DNA of 64,000 bases, from positions 62,001-126,000 of the forward strand of contig CAJNOJ010000217.1 in NCBI GenBank assembly GCA_905250025.1, written 5' to 3'. Position 1 is the first letter of the stretch, and each line of letters opens with the position of its first letter. The notes below the pieces were generated by a model, which ran no database searches, was not told the origin of the DNA, and was given only the letters and a program-made list of their open reading frames with translations. This document shows positions 21,622 to 33,377 of this stretch, piece after piece. Made by a program: the position numbers and the translations under genes. Origin of the DNA: Adineta ricciae (taxonomy: Eukaryota; Rotifera; Eurotatoria; Adinetida; Adinetidae).

Positions 21622-22602
21622 ATGGGAGCAGAATCGATTGTTTGTCAGAAAAAGTCGCTATCACCAAAAGAGATGAATGAAACGGATCTGATAATTGATA
21701 GAATTGCTGAGTTAATTCTTACATGTGACTCGATTTTATTTACAAGTGGCGCTGGCATGAGCGTGGCCAGCGGGCTTGGTACTTTTCGAGGCAACACAGC
21801 TGACATTTGGCCACCTCTTTTACAGGAACCAAAGTATGATTATACTGAAATTTGTGATCCCGTTTGGTTTTGCAAAGAACAGAGCAATAGTATTGAACAT
21901 AATACGGCTAATTTTGGATATGCATTCTGGATATACCAGTATCATTTATTTACTTCAACTACACCTCATCACGGTTATCTGATCGCTAAACAGTGGAGCC
22001 AATTAGATCATATGAAATATGCGTTCAGTTTTACAAGTAATATCGATGGGCATTGGAGAAAATCCGGTTGGTGTGATGTATCTATACTTGAATGTCACGG
22101 TTCTATCGATTATATGCAATGTGTTCGTAATTGTTGTGATTCGGTATGGCCAACGAATGACGCATTGAAATTAAATGTTGATCCGGAAACCAACTGTGCG
22201 ATCGATCCATTACCTTTATGTTTACACTGCAGCCATTTAGCAAGACCTAATGTATTGATGTTTAATGATCAACGGTACGCTGGTGAACGATATAACGAAC
22301 AGATTGATCACTATGAGCAATTCAAGATGGATATCGTAGAGACAAAATCGAAATTATTAATTATTGAACTAGGTGCTGGTACAACAGTACCTTCTGTACG
22401 AAATGAAAGCGAACTGGTGTTTAAGAACAAGAAATGGGTGGCCAATTTCGTTCGAATTAATTCATCGGTAGAGCATTCAACGATTGAAGATTGTTATAAA
22501 AACAAGGCCAATCGATTGACGTTGAAATTAACAATGGATGCGTTGGCAGCAATGACATTGATTGATCAAGCGTTGAATAAAAAACTAAAAACAGCTAAAT
22601 AG
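21622..22602 (+). CDS. SIR2-family NAD-dependent protein
   Basis: Intronless, 326 residues, starting 109 nt after the LRR-NEL stop codon on the same strand. The NAD-binding motif is GAGMSVASGLGTFRG (usual form GAGxSxxSGIPDFRG). The catalytic region is SNIDGHW (usual QNIDGLH) with the general-base histidine at H159 in ECHGSID. Zinc-ligand candidates are C167/C171/C172 and C200/C203, just before a recognisable RPNVLMF. The Rossmann end motif ELGAGTTVPSVR is also present. Family members remove acyl groups from lysine or cleave NAD. It is divergent from animal sirtuins, and the Pro and Asp of the usual SGIPDFRG motif are replaced. The target is unknown. Confidence 0.85.
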   Translation: MGAESIVCQKKSLSPKEMNETDLIIDRIAELILTCDSILFTSGAGMSVASGLGTFRGNTADIWPPLLQEPKYDYTEICDPVWFCKEQSNSIEHNTANFGYAFWIYQYHLFTSTTPHHGYLIAKQWSQLDHMKYAFSFTSNIDGHWRKSGWCDVSILECHGSIDYMQCVRNCCDSVWPTNDALKLNVDPETNCAIDPLPLCLHCSHLARPNVLMFNDQRYAGERYNEQIDHYEQFKMDIVETKSKLLIIELGAGTTVPSVRNESELVFKNKKWVANFVRINSSVEHSTIEDCYKNKANRLTLKLTMDALAAMTLIDQALNKKLKTAK

Positions 22603-23071
22603 CTATCAATGAGGAACGTGCGTAATCGATCAGAAAATTTTCGTCTATCGATGTATGAAACTTTGTTGAATCTTTGAATAAATGTATATCTATCGTTCGT
22701 TGTGATGTATGATGCGGAGAGTTTTGATTATGTTAACGGAGTCAGATCCTCTTAAAAGCTATCATCAGCTCATTTTTAATTTGTTTAAAACTTCATGTGA
22801 CAACGATACGAAGTAATAATCAAAAGTAAATTCAATGCAACGACGAAGACTATATTTTTCTTTTCAACTCTGCACAAGAGAATAAATTTTGATGAGTGGT
22901 TTCTCTTTCTATTATAAACATTTGGCTGAGCATTCAAAGAAAAGAAAAGCATCTCAACTTTATTCTCAATTTCTATTATTTTCTTCTGAAGCAGCGAGCA
23001 GGCACGTGCGCAGAGTATTTGATCATCTTATTCTCTAAATTATACGCAGAACTCGTTTTTAACCGTGTTGA
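22603..23071. other. Intergenic, no gene seen
   Basis: Flank between the SIR2 and B-box genes. AT-rich, with no protein-like frame. Confidence 0.45.
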
Positions 23072-24974
23072 ATGTCGCAGCAAAAGAACACTGTCACATC
23101 TACTGCATATGCGAAATGTATTGGATGTCATGCCAATGCGAAACTAAACGTTTGTAGTATCTGCCATCATCTAAAATGTATCTACTGCATCGGAATGCAC
23201 CAACAAATAGACAAGCTTTTTCAAATAAAAGCTAAATGGGAAGCAAAAGATCAGTTCTCGAAACAGCAAACATGTAAATCAAATTCCATAAGAACTCGAA
23301 ATATCTTGTTTTGTCTTCTCTTTAGCTTTGAAGTGTAAAGAAATTGAGGAAAGTACCGAGAAAACGAGAACATCATCTGAACGTCTCACGACTACGTATC
23401 ATACGTACGGACAGCAACTAAAACAATCACAAGCAAATAATCAACAGTATGAGTTGCATTCGTCTCAGACGATTTCATTTTTGCTTTGTTCTTGTCTGTC
23501 GAAGACATGCGGATGATCTGAAAGAGATGTTGAATGAACCGGAAAAGATCAGTACCACCAGCGCTGAAGATTGTACACGAATCGACGAAGTAATAGATCG
23601 AGTCGAAAAGAGTTCGAAGAAGGAGGTGAAACGGATAAAGATGATTGTTTGAAACGATGTTAAATGATTATCTTTTTTCTTAGCTATGCTCTGAACCCAA
23701 TACGATAAGTCCAACTTTGGGATCACTGAATGAAGGTGCATATAGTGCTTCAATGTTAGATCAGACTGGTAAGTATACAGGACTTCAAATGTGTAGAGAA
23801 TAGTAAGCGTCGATCGTCTACACATTTTACAACCAAATATTCATGATATCTCTCACCATTATCCTTTTTTCAAGATATTCCAGCACAGCACATTAATATG
23901 GATCATCGTCACTCGTCAACCGAGTCATTGCTTGAATCAAGCGCAATTGACACTATTGAGACTGAAAACGATAGTGTAGACAATTTGGAATCGAACGTGG
24001 TGGTGGCAATAGACCAAAAGCAGCAGCTCTCGAAAAGTCAGAAACGTCGACTTAATCAGAAGAAGCGAAAGGCTAGTAACGCTAACAAGTTATCAATAGT
24101 TCCAGAAGCATCAACAACTACTTGTACAACACAGTTAAATACATATCTTAAACCGGCGATGAATAAAGTTGTGACGCTATATTTCAGCAACTTGACAAAA
24201 AGCTCAACAAGATCTCTAAGAGTATTTCGTGGACAAAAAACAGCTTCTAACGATGAATACCTTCTTGCATGTCCCAGGGATAAATTGTGGTTGCTTGACA
24301 CGCAAGGAAATCAATGTTTGGCCATTCCACGTCGATTTGACGTTTATGATATGTGCTGGTCTACCTATTTGAACAAGTTTCTTGTATTGAGTAGCAAAGG
24401 ACTCTACTCATTTGATCCCACATGTCAGAATCCTTTGACAATGGAAGTATCGGCGTTTGCGGATAGAATGGATGAATGCACATGTCATGAAAACATATTC
24501 ATGATCATTAGCGACGCCGGAGGAGCTGATCTACAAGTATGGAATATGGAGTGGAAATGGAAAATGATTCGACGTTATTCACAGCCGAAAACCTGCAGAT
24601 TGGGTGAAGCAATCAATAGTATACGTTTTAGCAGTAGTGGAACCTATTTGGGAGTGACATTGACAGCGCCTTTCATCGGAAAAGCCTTTTTTCAACTACG
24701 TAATCCAAAAGATTTAACTGTTTTAGAAATTGTGGAACGTCCATTTTATGAGGGTTATTGCAATCATTATATGTTGGCTCTTCCAAATGATGAATTTCTA
24801 GGTTATAAATATTCGGAGAGGGAAATCTTCGTCTACCATCCAAACGGACAACAGAAAGACGTAGTACGATATAGCAAAAGCATATGTTCAATATCGTTGA
24901 TGATGAATGGTAACATCTGTCGTCTGGCTATCCAAACACATCAACCCGACGAACTTCATTTTCATGATCTATAA
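23072..24974 (+). CDS. B-box zinc finger / propeller protein
   Basis: Five exons, 23072..23273, 23326..23446, 23505..23625, 23684..23768 and 23875..24974, all phases consistent, giving 542 residues. The N-terminus is a B-box-like zinc finger (C16, C19, CSIC, CIYC, H). A charged helical region with heptad-like character spans exons 2-3 (KCKEIEES to VEKSSKKE). A Lys/Arg-rich patch (KSQKRRLNQKKRK) and then about 300 residues of beta-rich repeats resembling WD40/NHL blades follow (LWLLDTQGN, GLYSFDPT, LQVWNMEW, SIRFSSSGTYLGVT). The order B-box, coiled coil, propeller resembles TRIM-NHL proteins but has no RING. The exon 3 donor (GTGAAA) is weak. Confidence 0.7.
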
Positions 24975-25895
24975 CTGAGTTCCATCGTAAATCGTCATAG
25001 TTAGATAGTTCTTTTCTTCTCATAAATTAACGCATTCTAAACCGTTCGTTCGCTGGATAATTAATCTCATATAAATAAAGTAAAAGACATTTCATGATTA
25101 TCGGAACTGACAAAAAGACTTCTGTGATTTTATGGGAATAAACTGTCATAATCTGCAACAAATTTTAGCCTGAATATTTGATACAATCTCTCTGAGAATT
25201 TTAGCATTTACTTTTCAGTAGATAACAAAAGAGACGATACTGGATCAATCGCATTGCAATAAAAAACTTTTCTGCTTATCAGATGTAGTAAACGATCATA
25301 TGGCAGTTCATTTTCGGAACACACTTCATTTTGATGAGATTATTTACAGAAAGAAGAACATCTACTACCATCGCAAATGTTTGAAAGGTTCACTAGGGCA
25401 AATAAAATCAGTTTTCCTCCATTCATTCCTAGTGCTAAACATTGAGTTGTTTTTTTTGAATGAGGAAAAAGAAAAAGAACTCTGTTTCTGTCCATGGACT
25501 TGTTTTGATTATTACTCATCTAATGATGCACTTTTTCCAGTTTTGTTTTCACTATTCGATGAGTCGCTATAGGGACATTTACTTGGCGCTGTTTGATTGG
25601 GGGAAATACGACGGGAAAGATTAACAAAAACACTTTTGAAAACTCTTCATACACGTTTCTTCAAGAAAAACCTAACGAAATGAAAAGTCAGGTTTCAACG
25701 ACAGAATCTGCATTTTCTTCCTTTCTTTCATATGGAAAGAAAAGCCGTAAAGAACAAAGAATAAACATCTTCGCACCAGATATACTTAGCAAAAATGCTT
25801 TCATCAACACAAGTGTACACTAATATCGTCATTTCTGCTTTCAAGTAAAACGTTCGCGCACGCGCTATTAGAAAGAATCATTTCAAATAACAGGA
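24975..25895. other. Intergenic with WD-blade relic
   Basis: A short plus-strand segment at about 25095-25142 reads IIGTDKKTSVILWE followed by TAA. This is typical of the last strand of a WD40 repeat and may be a relic of the neighbouring propeller gene. The rest shows nothing convincing. Confidence 0.35.
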
Positions 25896-28800
25896 ATGTC
25901 ATCTCTCAAAGCATATTTTCAAAATCTAAATATTTTCGACATAGTCGATGGTGACAACGTTGAAGAGAATGAAAAACAATTTCGCTTTGATATACTTATC
26001 ACTCGCGTTTATCTTCTAATTCTCATCTGTCTGCTAATTGCTGTTGTGATTGTATTATGTGTTACTCCCGATACAACTGTTCTTACGATTAATCAACTGA
26101 CAATCGACCAGATTGGAACTTTACCATACGATGCTCAATGTCCATGTTCACAAATCTCGATCCTGTACAGTGACTTCACTGTCTTACAGGCGAAATTTCA
26201 TGAAGTCTGTTCGAGCGATTTCATTTCTGATCGATGGATTCAAACTATCAATGTCGGAACGAATGTAAGTTATTATCAACCGACGGATTTTCGAGTCTTT
26301 GGAAGTGCACAGTTCATGGCTCTTTCGGCATTTTGTCGTCTTTCGCAAATGAATGTGTTGGGAAATCTCGCGTCATTCGATATGAGTACTCTAATTAGTC
26401 AGTAAAGTCTCTCGGAAAGAATTTTACGAACTCAAACTCAAGCATTCCTCGATCAATTTTTACTCACAGCTATGGATGCTTTTCGCGCACTGATTTATTC
26501 AATTCGTCGAATGACGACGCTGTTTATTTCGGGTTTACAAACGAATTTCTATGCGACCTACACGACCGGATCATCTTTAGCGATCAGTGCAAATCAATAT
26601 CAAGATCAGCAAGGAAATGTGTGTAGTTGTTTCGGAGCATTAGATTGCATCTCACCGGCGACTATCTTTGATACCACGAATGAAATTGTCGTAATGACAA
26701 TTTCGGGTCTATTTGCTGGCTGTTTACCGGTGAATTCTATCTTGCTTTCTACAATCGAATGTTTCTACAATCAAACATGCATTGACAATCTTCTATCATA
26801 CTTTTCAACTAATGAAATTTTTACAGCAATGAAGATCAATGATCAAAGTCATTTTCCTCCGAATTCATCGATCGGATCGATTGTTAATCGATTGATGATC
26901 GAAGATTTAACTATAAATATCTCGTGCGAAAAGTACTTTAATCAATGTTCACCTCACATGTGTACTTATTCAAACACTCGACGGCATGGAATTGTATTCA
27001 TTACTGAAAGAATTATCGGGCTTCTAGGTGGATTAACTCTCGTGCTGCGATTGACCGTTCCAACTATTGCGCGACTTATCAGACGCATCATAAATTACAA
27101 ATCAAGTGGAGGAGTTTCCCGTAAGTGTTGAACCTCGAGCGTTTTGTAGTACATTTCATTAGATTTTTAGTTTGCATGCGTCTAAGGACAGTCGCACGAA
27201 TTATTCACAGACTCGTCAAGGAATTGAATCTTTTCAAACAACAAGGAAGCAATGATCACCAAATTCGTCATCAACGGATAGTCAGTCGACTGTTTATCTT
27301 ACTATTCGTAGGCATTTCAGCTGTATTAGCACTCTATATATACTTAAGTACCGATGCTTATTATGAAATAGTTCATAATCCGGATGAAAACCAATTTGAT
27401 CGATTGCAAAAGAATTATTCAACTAGTTTATCATGTCCATGTTCGACAACATCACTGCAATATTCGACTTTTCTTAGTATTGAACCTCGGTATCACCAGT
27501 TATGTTCGAGTGATTTCGTTTCTTTGGATTGGATCACTTACGTTTCTTTGGTATATCACATCAACGAGTATTATCGTTTGGATTATCGACTTAGTGGTGC
27601 GGGTTTCTTCTATCTTGTCAGTCTGTTTTGTACAGAGACAAAGGAAACAGTCGATCGTGCTCTGAGCGTCTTTTTGCAAACTCAGTTAGTCAATTCTCAA
27701 GTTCTTTCACGAGAATTCTTTGAATCTCAATCAAACTCATTAATTCAAAACTGGCAATCAACTACTGTTCATCAATTTATCCGTACAATTCAACTGATGG
27801 ATGCTCTTGTGCAAGGAAATCGATTAAATAGTGGCCAATTGAACGTTCAATTTACCTTGAATCGAGCTACCCGAGAAGCACGAATGATCCCACAGAAATA
27901 CGACCTTTGTACATGCGGATTGTCTCCATGCTTAAAAATACTCTCCATTTATAATTATAGTTTGACTAAGAATGATTACACTCAAATATTTCAAGTTCCT
28001 CATTTTTATACCGGATGCTACTCATTTAATTTTACTTTTTAATGCACGCTAGAATGCTTTTATAATCGATCATGTCTGATGGAACTCGATCAGTATATGG
28101 ATGAACCTCGTGCTCAAGCATTTGATTTTACCCCATTGAATTCAACTGTTAATTCACCCGATGAAACATTTGGATCGATTATCAATAATATGATGATCGA
28201 TTCTTGGTCATCCAACGTATCTTTCACGTCCTATTATCACGCTTGTGCTCCTTCGACGTGTACATTCGAGAATAAACATCGAATGAATATTTTTCTCCTG
28301 GTAACAACCATTGTGAGTATTTTTGGCGGCTTATCACTTGGCTTGAAGGTTTGTATGAAAATCATCCTTGAAATTTGGGAAAAAGTAATGAATGGTTGCC
28401 ATCATACCAATTCAATCAGATCTTGTGTTATTCATGACGAACGCCAGTTAACGAGTCGACTGAATTCCCTCTTACTTGCTATAACACTCTGCTGTTTATT
28501 TGTCAATTCTGCTTTTAAATCTCGTTTAATTACCGTACAGATTCTCAAACCATCGTTGACAACATACGAAGATTTACTGCAAAGTTATGCAGATACAGTC
28601 CAATGTTCGTGCTCACAAATTTCGATTCAATACGAGTCATTTGTAACCATTGTGCCTCACTTTCATCAGATATGTTCCAGTGACTTTGTGTCAAACGAAT
28701 GGATTAATTATATTCAAAATCGACTGAACTCGACTGAACCATACGATATAGATGATTGGTATTATTCAGCAGATGCGCAGTTTCAGTTACTTGCTTCGAT

Positions 28801-29470
28801 TTGTCAACTGACACAGGAAACAGTTAGTAGTGCAATCGAACGGTTAACAGCAAATTATCTCATTAATATCGAACTTCTATCGAGAGCCTTATTAACGAAA
28901 CGAATTCGAATGAGTATTGATCAGTTGCAAATCATCTCACCAAATACATTTCGAAGAACATTCTTCCTAATTCGGGAGTTTGTCGGTACGAATATGCTGT
29001 TGAGTGGACCTAGTACCAACTGGGTAATTAACATTCCACATGAGATTGTCGAGGGAGGGACAGTCAATATGAAGCCATTGACTTATAATGGGTGTAGCTG
29101 TGAACAGTCATCACAATGCGTTGAGTCATCGAGAGGAATGTTCGTCGGTTGTTATGCATTGGAGGCTCTTTTGAAATCGAAACTAGCGTGTTTTTACGAT
29201 CAACAATGTATTGATACAAGTCAAGTATTTCAAGCAATGGATAGTTCATCTCTGCTATCTAGTCGGTTCGATAGTAATTCTACGATCGAATCACTTGTTG
29301 CTCAACTGATGATCGAAGAATATACACGAAATCTGTCCTATGAAAAGTATTTAGAACAATGTGCAGCATCGTCTTGTACTTATTCATATGTGTTGAAACG
29401 TGATATGATTGTAGGGATAACATATTTGCTTGGACTGTATGGAGGTTTATTGATTATCTGTCGAATATGA
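25896..29470 (+). pseudogene. Three-unit two-TM Cys-rich protein, TAA-interrupted
   Basis: One frame runs through three tandem units, about 25896-27120, 27171-28400 and 28420-29470. A GTAAGT..AG intron of 50 nt lies at 27121-27170, with phase 1 kept. Each unit has an entry helix, a (C)PCSxxSxxYxxF block, CSSDFxSxxWI, AQFxxLxxxCxLT, a CxC pair, a GC...CFYNxxC block, NxSxEKYxxxCxxxxCTY and an exit helix with GGL. Two TAA codons interrupt the frame, at 26403-26405 (aligned to Gln) and 28040-28042 (aligned to Leu). Homologous sequence resumes in the same frame directly after each. The C-terminus also ends early at a TGA after ICRI; a one-base shift there would extend the final helix. It is either a recent pseudogene or an unusual gene. 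The family is unnamed; two helices with a Cys-rich ectodomain recalls ENaC/DEG topology only. Confidence 0.65.
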
Positions 29471-29908
29471 TGGCAGTAATCATTGTAAAAGTATTGTTTT
29501 GTCGAACTTCCAGAATCAATTCTAGTTAATATAAGTTTAAAGAACTGTTTATTCAACACCCTCACCTACCCGTTTGATAGATATTCTACCAAAAAAAGAA
29601 AATTATTCTTGTAAATGCTCAATTACGGTGTATGTGCTGTCGACTAGCCTTAAGATTAGATTTTAGTGAATATAAAAGAAGTAACAATATAATTAACCTC
29701 GATAAGCATGACTGGCCTATTTATATATACGTTTTAGAAAAAAAAACATTCTCAGAGAATTTCATTAAATATCAACATATCTTCAAATTGAACTATTTAT
29801 TCGTGCCCATTCACCATACAGAGCAAATAATGAACTTCTGCAATCTAGAATTGATCTCATCACTCATGAAAGTGTGATGAAATATATTTTTGTGTCACAT
29901 CAGTTACC
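29471..29908. other. Intergenic, no gene seen
   Basis: Only short frames without protein character. Confidence 0.4.
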
Positions 29909-30630
29909 ATGGCAATTTATTCATCATTGTCTATCACACCATCCTTATACTTATTCAACCACCCCGGCCCAACAACATCGAATGTTAATTTTTGTAAAAT
30001 ATACTTTTGTGCACTTCAGATGTCCCCAACGGTGTACCGATCGTACTTGACAGCTGCATGTTTTGGTCAATATATGTCAACATCACAATAACGATCGTAT
30101 CGGAAACCTTGCAACAGTTCGTACTACGTATGATGTGATTACAGTGAATAACACTGTCTGGGTTCGGGTACCCACACGAATCTTGTTGTTTTTCAATATT
30201 CGAGACAACCAATGTGGAATTGTGTATGATGTCAGTGTATTCTTTTTTTCAGTTGCTATGTGCTCATCGCTGGTGGTATTTTACCGATATCAATCATGCT
30301 TATCTGTGTCCTGGGTGTTCGACGAAGTATCCAACTGAAACGAGAACGTCGTCGCCGACTTGCATTAAATACATGAATCGGAGATGGTAACTGTGAACGC
30401 GAGCGTTGGCGATGCTTCTATTTCCAGTAACTATTCACATAGTAACTCAGACATCATGAATGGTGACTTATTTTCACACTGCTGTGATAATTAATGCAAC
30501 GAACAAATCCGCCGACCGAGCAGCGATCGAGCAGTTTGTTAATTTTATGGCTGAACTCACGATTAACTTTCTACTTGTTGTATCATTCTCCTTATATATA
30601 ATGGCTCGCAAACATTTCGTCACGAACTGA
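29909..30630 (+). pseudogene. GPCR pseudogene
   Basis: Three islands match the intact receptor at 36069-37104 in order. NFCKIYFCALQMSPTVYRSY with TAACFGQYMSTSQ matches its TM3 region. IRDNQCGIVYDVSVFFF, then AGGILPISIMLICVLGVRRS with a basic ICL3, matches TM5. NKSADRAAIEQFVNFMAELT followed by LVVSFSLYIMARKHF matches TM7, ending in a TGA at 30628. Frame changes separate the islands, several stops fall in the TM6 region, and the N-terminus with TM1-2 is not recognisable. Confidence 0.75.
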
Positions 30631-31408
30631 AAAGTTACTCTCTTCTTTTATACCACGTCGATGGAGGAACGATAGAACGCAAATTCACCCATCGATGGGC
30701 CTGACATTAACTCCCATAAATATCTATACAGTCGCTGGACTTGCTCGCTCATAATTGGAACCTTCAGAGACAAAAGCTTAATAGATTTCGATCGAGGCTG
30801 TCGAGGACTTGTAATACTTTTTAAGCATACAAATAGATAAGATTAATCAACAAAGTGTTTGTTGAATGAGAGCGCCAAGCATAAAGAGTTGAATTATATG
30901 CATAGCGTTTTGTATTAATACACTTGATGGCGCGCCGTCAACAATCAAATGTGTATTGGCTCGATAGCAATAGAAATTTGTCGATTGATCATATTCTACA
31001 CAGATAACGTTATCAACAAAACGTGTACTTCAATATAACATGTTTTCATACCATTGACGATTTCTAGATAAGCGAGCTTTCTGCATGAACTGTAATGCTC
31101 TTTCACGACTCAGCCAACCATTTTCTCTAATAAGCGATATCAAACATTTCATATAATTGTACAAGGGAACTCTATTTCTCATTAGTGTCACACTATCAAC
31201 CTACATAACCCTTTTCGGTAATACACAATGCTAAAAGAAAAAGCGCGTATAAGTTTTTCTTTTCTTGTTCTGCTTCTTCCATGTATGGTATTGTCGTGAG
31301 CACATGACTCATGCGCATATGCTATCGATAAACAGAACGCGTTGTTTTCGACAAAGTATTTATGATGAGTGCATCTACTATTAACTACTGTCATTTCTTG
31401 ACTCTTAT
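30631..31408. other. Intergenic, no gene seen
   Basis: Flank between the GPCR pseudogene and the F-box gene. Nothing with coding character. Confidence 0.4.
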
Positions 31409-33061
31409 ATGAAGATGCCTACTCCACATTTACTTCTCGATCAATTTCCAGTGGAAATTATTTTCAACGTATTCTCTTATTTATCCGCCAGTGATATTCT
31501 CCGATCATTTCATGATTTCAGTCGATATCTAAGACAATGCATTCGAAGTTATGACCAATTCAAAGTCAACTTCAAATCAATATTCAAGCGCGACTTTGAT
31601 TTCATCTGGCGCGTTCTTCGTCCCGATCAAATTCTTACGTTGACATTTTCGGACGATGAAGAAACACCAGGTCAAATCGATTACTTCTTCACACTTTTCC
31701 CCGCCTTTGATCAAACTTTTACTCGACTTGAACATCTTCAGCTGCACAATCCAGATAAACTTCCACACTGGTCACAATTGAAATGTCTTCACACTCTCAC
31801 AGTTGACTTCAAACGCTGGCCACGTTATTCTTTCGACTATGAACAATTGAAACAATTCGAAAACAATCTCATCAACACCTTTCGCATACCCACTTTGCAA
31901 ACGCTCACTGTAAACAATGAACTATTGAATATTGATTGCAATTTCCACGTTTTACCCGTGGCTGAACAACTTCATCAATTCAAAGTCCTCATCCGATCTA
32001 TCGATCTTCTTCCGACTATTTTCAAATCCACACCAAATATCCATCGACTTAACCTTATCTTAAAGTCAAGATCGATTGAAAATGATTGCATGTCGCACTT
32101 CGACGCGCCTCAATCATTAACTCACTTGACCGTTCGAGTAGCATATGGTCTATGTGAGGAAATCAAAAAAATTATCGAAGCATGCAAAAGCTTAACTCAC
32201 TTGAATATTCATGTTGAACGATATCAGAAAGATATTGACCAATGGATGGATGGTAATTGGTGGGTGAGAATGATCGGAGAGAAATTATGCAAATTGAAAG
32301 TGTTTTCCTTGAAAATCGATGTTCCTGATTGGTTTGATAAAATACTTCTGCAACAACGCCTTGAAAGTTTTCAAACAGAATTTTGGGCAAATCTTTCCTC
32401 GTTCACTATTGACATTAAACCATATGATGAAACGACAACTATTTCAAAACAGCGGATTGTATCAATCCATTTGCCAATGACCGAAATGTCGAATAAAGCA
32501 TTACCTGACTTTCCCAATGTGGAAACAATACGATTAGAAAATAAGGATGATCTTTCAAGACATCACATTGTGTCAGACATCGTGGAACTCAAACAAAGCA
32601 TGAATGACTTATCTCGATTAAAGCATCTACAATTGGACAAGCTATGTTCAATAACACCATCTGTACTGAATGAACTCTTGAGTATTGCCCCACAACTGAC
32701 GCGTTTAACAATTTCATCTGCGAAAGACGATGTAAATCAACTAATTCAATCAACTTATCCACAAATCCGTTGGCTAGATATGAAACAGGAATACGTATTC
32801 AGCAAATTCCGAGCTAAATTTTGCTCTGCTTTTCCTAATCTTGAACATCTATACAACTGCCGTGTGTATACCGAAGAGGATTTAGCAATGCTAGTTGAAA
32901 ATTTCAAACACCTTCAAAGTATTACTGTTCACAACGTCACGTATTATTACGATAGCGATGAAGAGTTTGAGCAATGGCTGACAAAACATACTGCTCTCAG
33001 AGACTTTACATTCAAATTGATTCATCCACGTCTTGTACATTTATGGATCGGTAATAGATAA
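31409..33061 (+). CDS. F-box / leucine-rich repeat protein
   Basis: Single exon, 550 residues. An F-box sits at about 8-48 (LLLDQFPVEIIFNVFSYLSA, then DILRSFHDFSRYLR), followed by irregular leucine-rich repeats to the end (LEHLQLHN, LKCLHTLTVDF, LTHLNIHVE, LKHLQLDKL and so on). F-box proteins of this form are the substrate-recognition subunits of SCF ubiquitin ligases, with Skp1 binding the F-box and the repeats binding the target. No transmembrane segment is seen. A very similar single-exon F-box/LRR layout is typical of large lineage-expanded families. The target is unknown. A second ATG two codons on (31415) is an equally good start. Confidence 0.85.
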   Translation: MKMPTPHLLLDQFPVEIIFNVFSYLSASDILRSFHDFSRYLRQCIRSYDQFKVNFKSIFKRDFDFIWRVLRPDQILTLTFSDDEETPGQIDYFFTLFPAFDQTFTRLEHLQLHNPDKLPHWSQLKCLHTLTVDFKRWPRYSFDYEQLKQFENNLINTFRIPTLQTLTVNNELLNIDCNFHVLPVAEQLHQFKVLIRSIDLLPTIFKSTPNIHRLNLILKSRSIENDCMSHFDAPQSLTHLTVRVAYGLCEEIKKIIEACKSLTHLNIHVERYQKDIDQWMDGNWWVRMIGEKLCKLKVFSLKIDVPDWFDKILLQQRLESFQTEFWANLSSFTIDIKPYDETTTISKQRIVSIHLPMTEMSNKALPDFPNVETIRLENKDDLSRHHIVSDIVELKQSMNDLSRLKHLQLDKLCSITPSVLNELLSIAPQLTRLTISSAKDDVNQLIQSTYPQIRWLDMKQEYVFSKFRAKFCSAFPNLEHLYNCRVYTEEDLAMLVENFKHLQSITVHNVTYYYDSDEEFEQWLTKHTALRDFTFKLIHPRLVHLWIGNR

Positions 33062-33377
33062 TGAAATTTTAATCTTTAACGATACCAAGCTTTTGTAATT
33101 CTATTTTCTGTTGAAATAAAACAATAACAAAAAATGATTCAAATTCCTCATTTCGATTCTTAGGTTGATACTGGTGCAACATAATTACCGTTTGGTTTAG
33201 AACTGATTCATTCCTATCTCGATAACGATGTGTAAGAGGTTGAAAGACAATCTTTTTTCTTTGTCTAAGATAATATTACTCATCTGTTGTCTCTGCTACA
33301 TTATATATAATGTGCAAGATTTACTTGCTAGACGATTTTAATTCGAAGTATAAGCAAAGTGTACAATACTGAAAACC
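33062..33377. other. Intergenic and 5' exon of kelch gene
   Basis: The right end probably holds a non-coding first exon of the kelch gene, ending ...GAAAACCA at 33378. No other gene is seen. Confidence 0.4.

Noticed and set aside
25593..25823. 76-codon plus-strand frame after the propeller gene
   Set aside because: No ATG at its start, low-complexity composition and no domain.
26403..26405. Programmed stop-codon readthrough
   Set aside because: The bases after TAA do not match known readthrough contexts and a second TAA and a C-terminal break also occur, so pseudogene is preferred.
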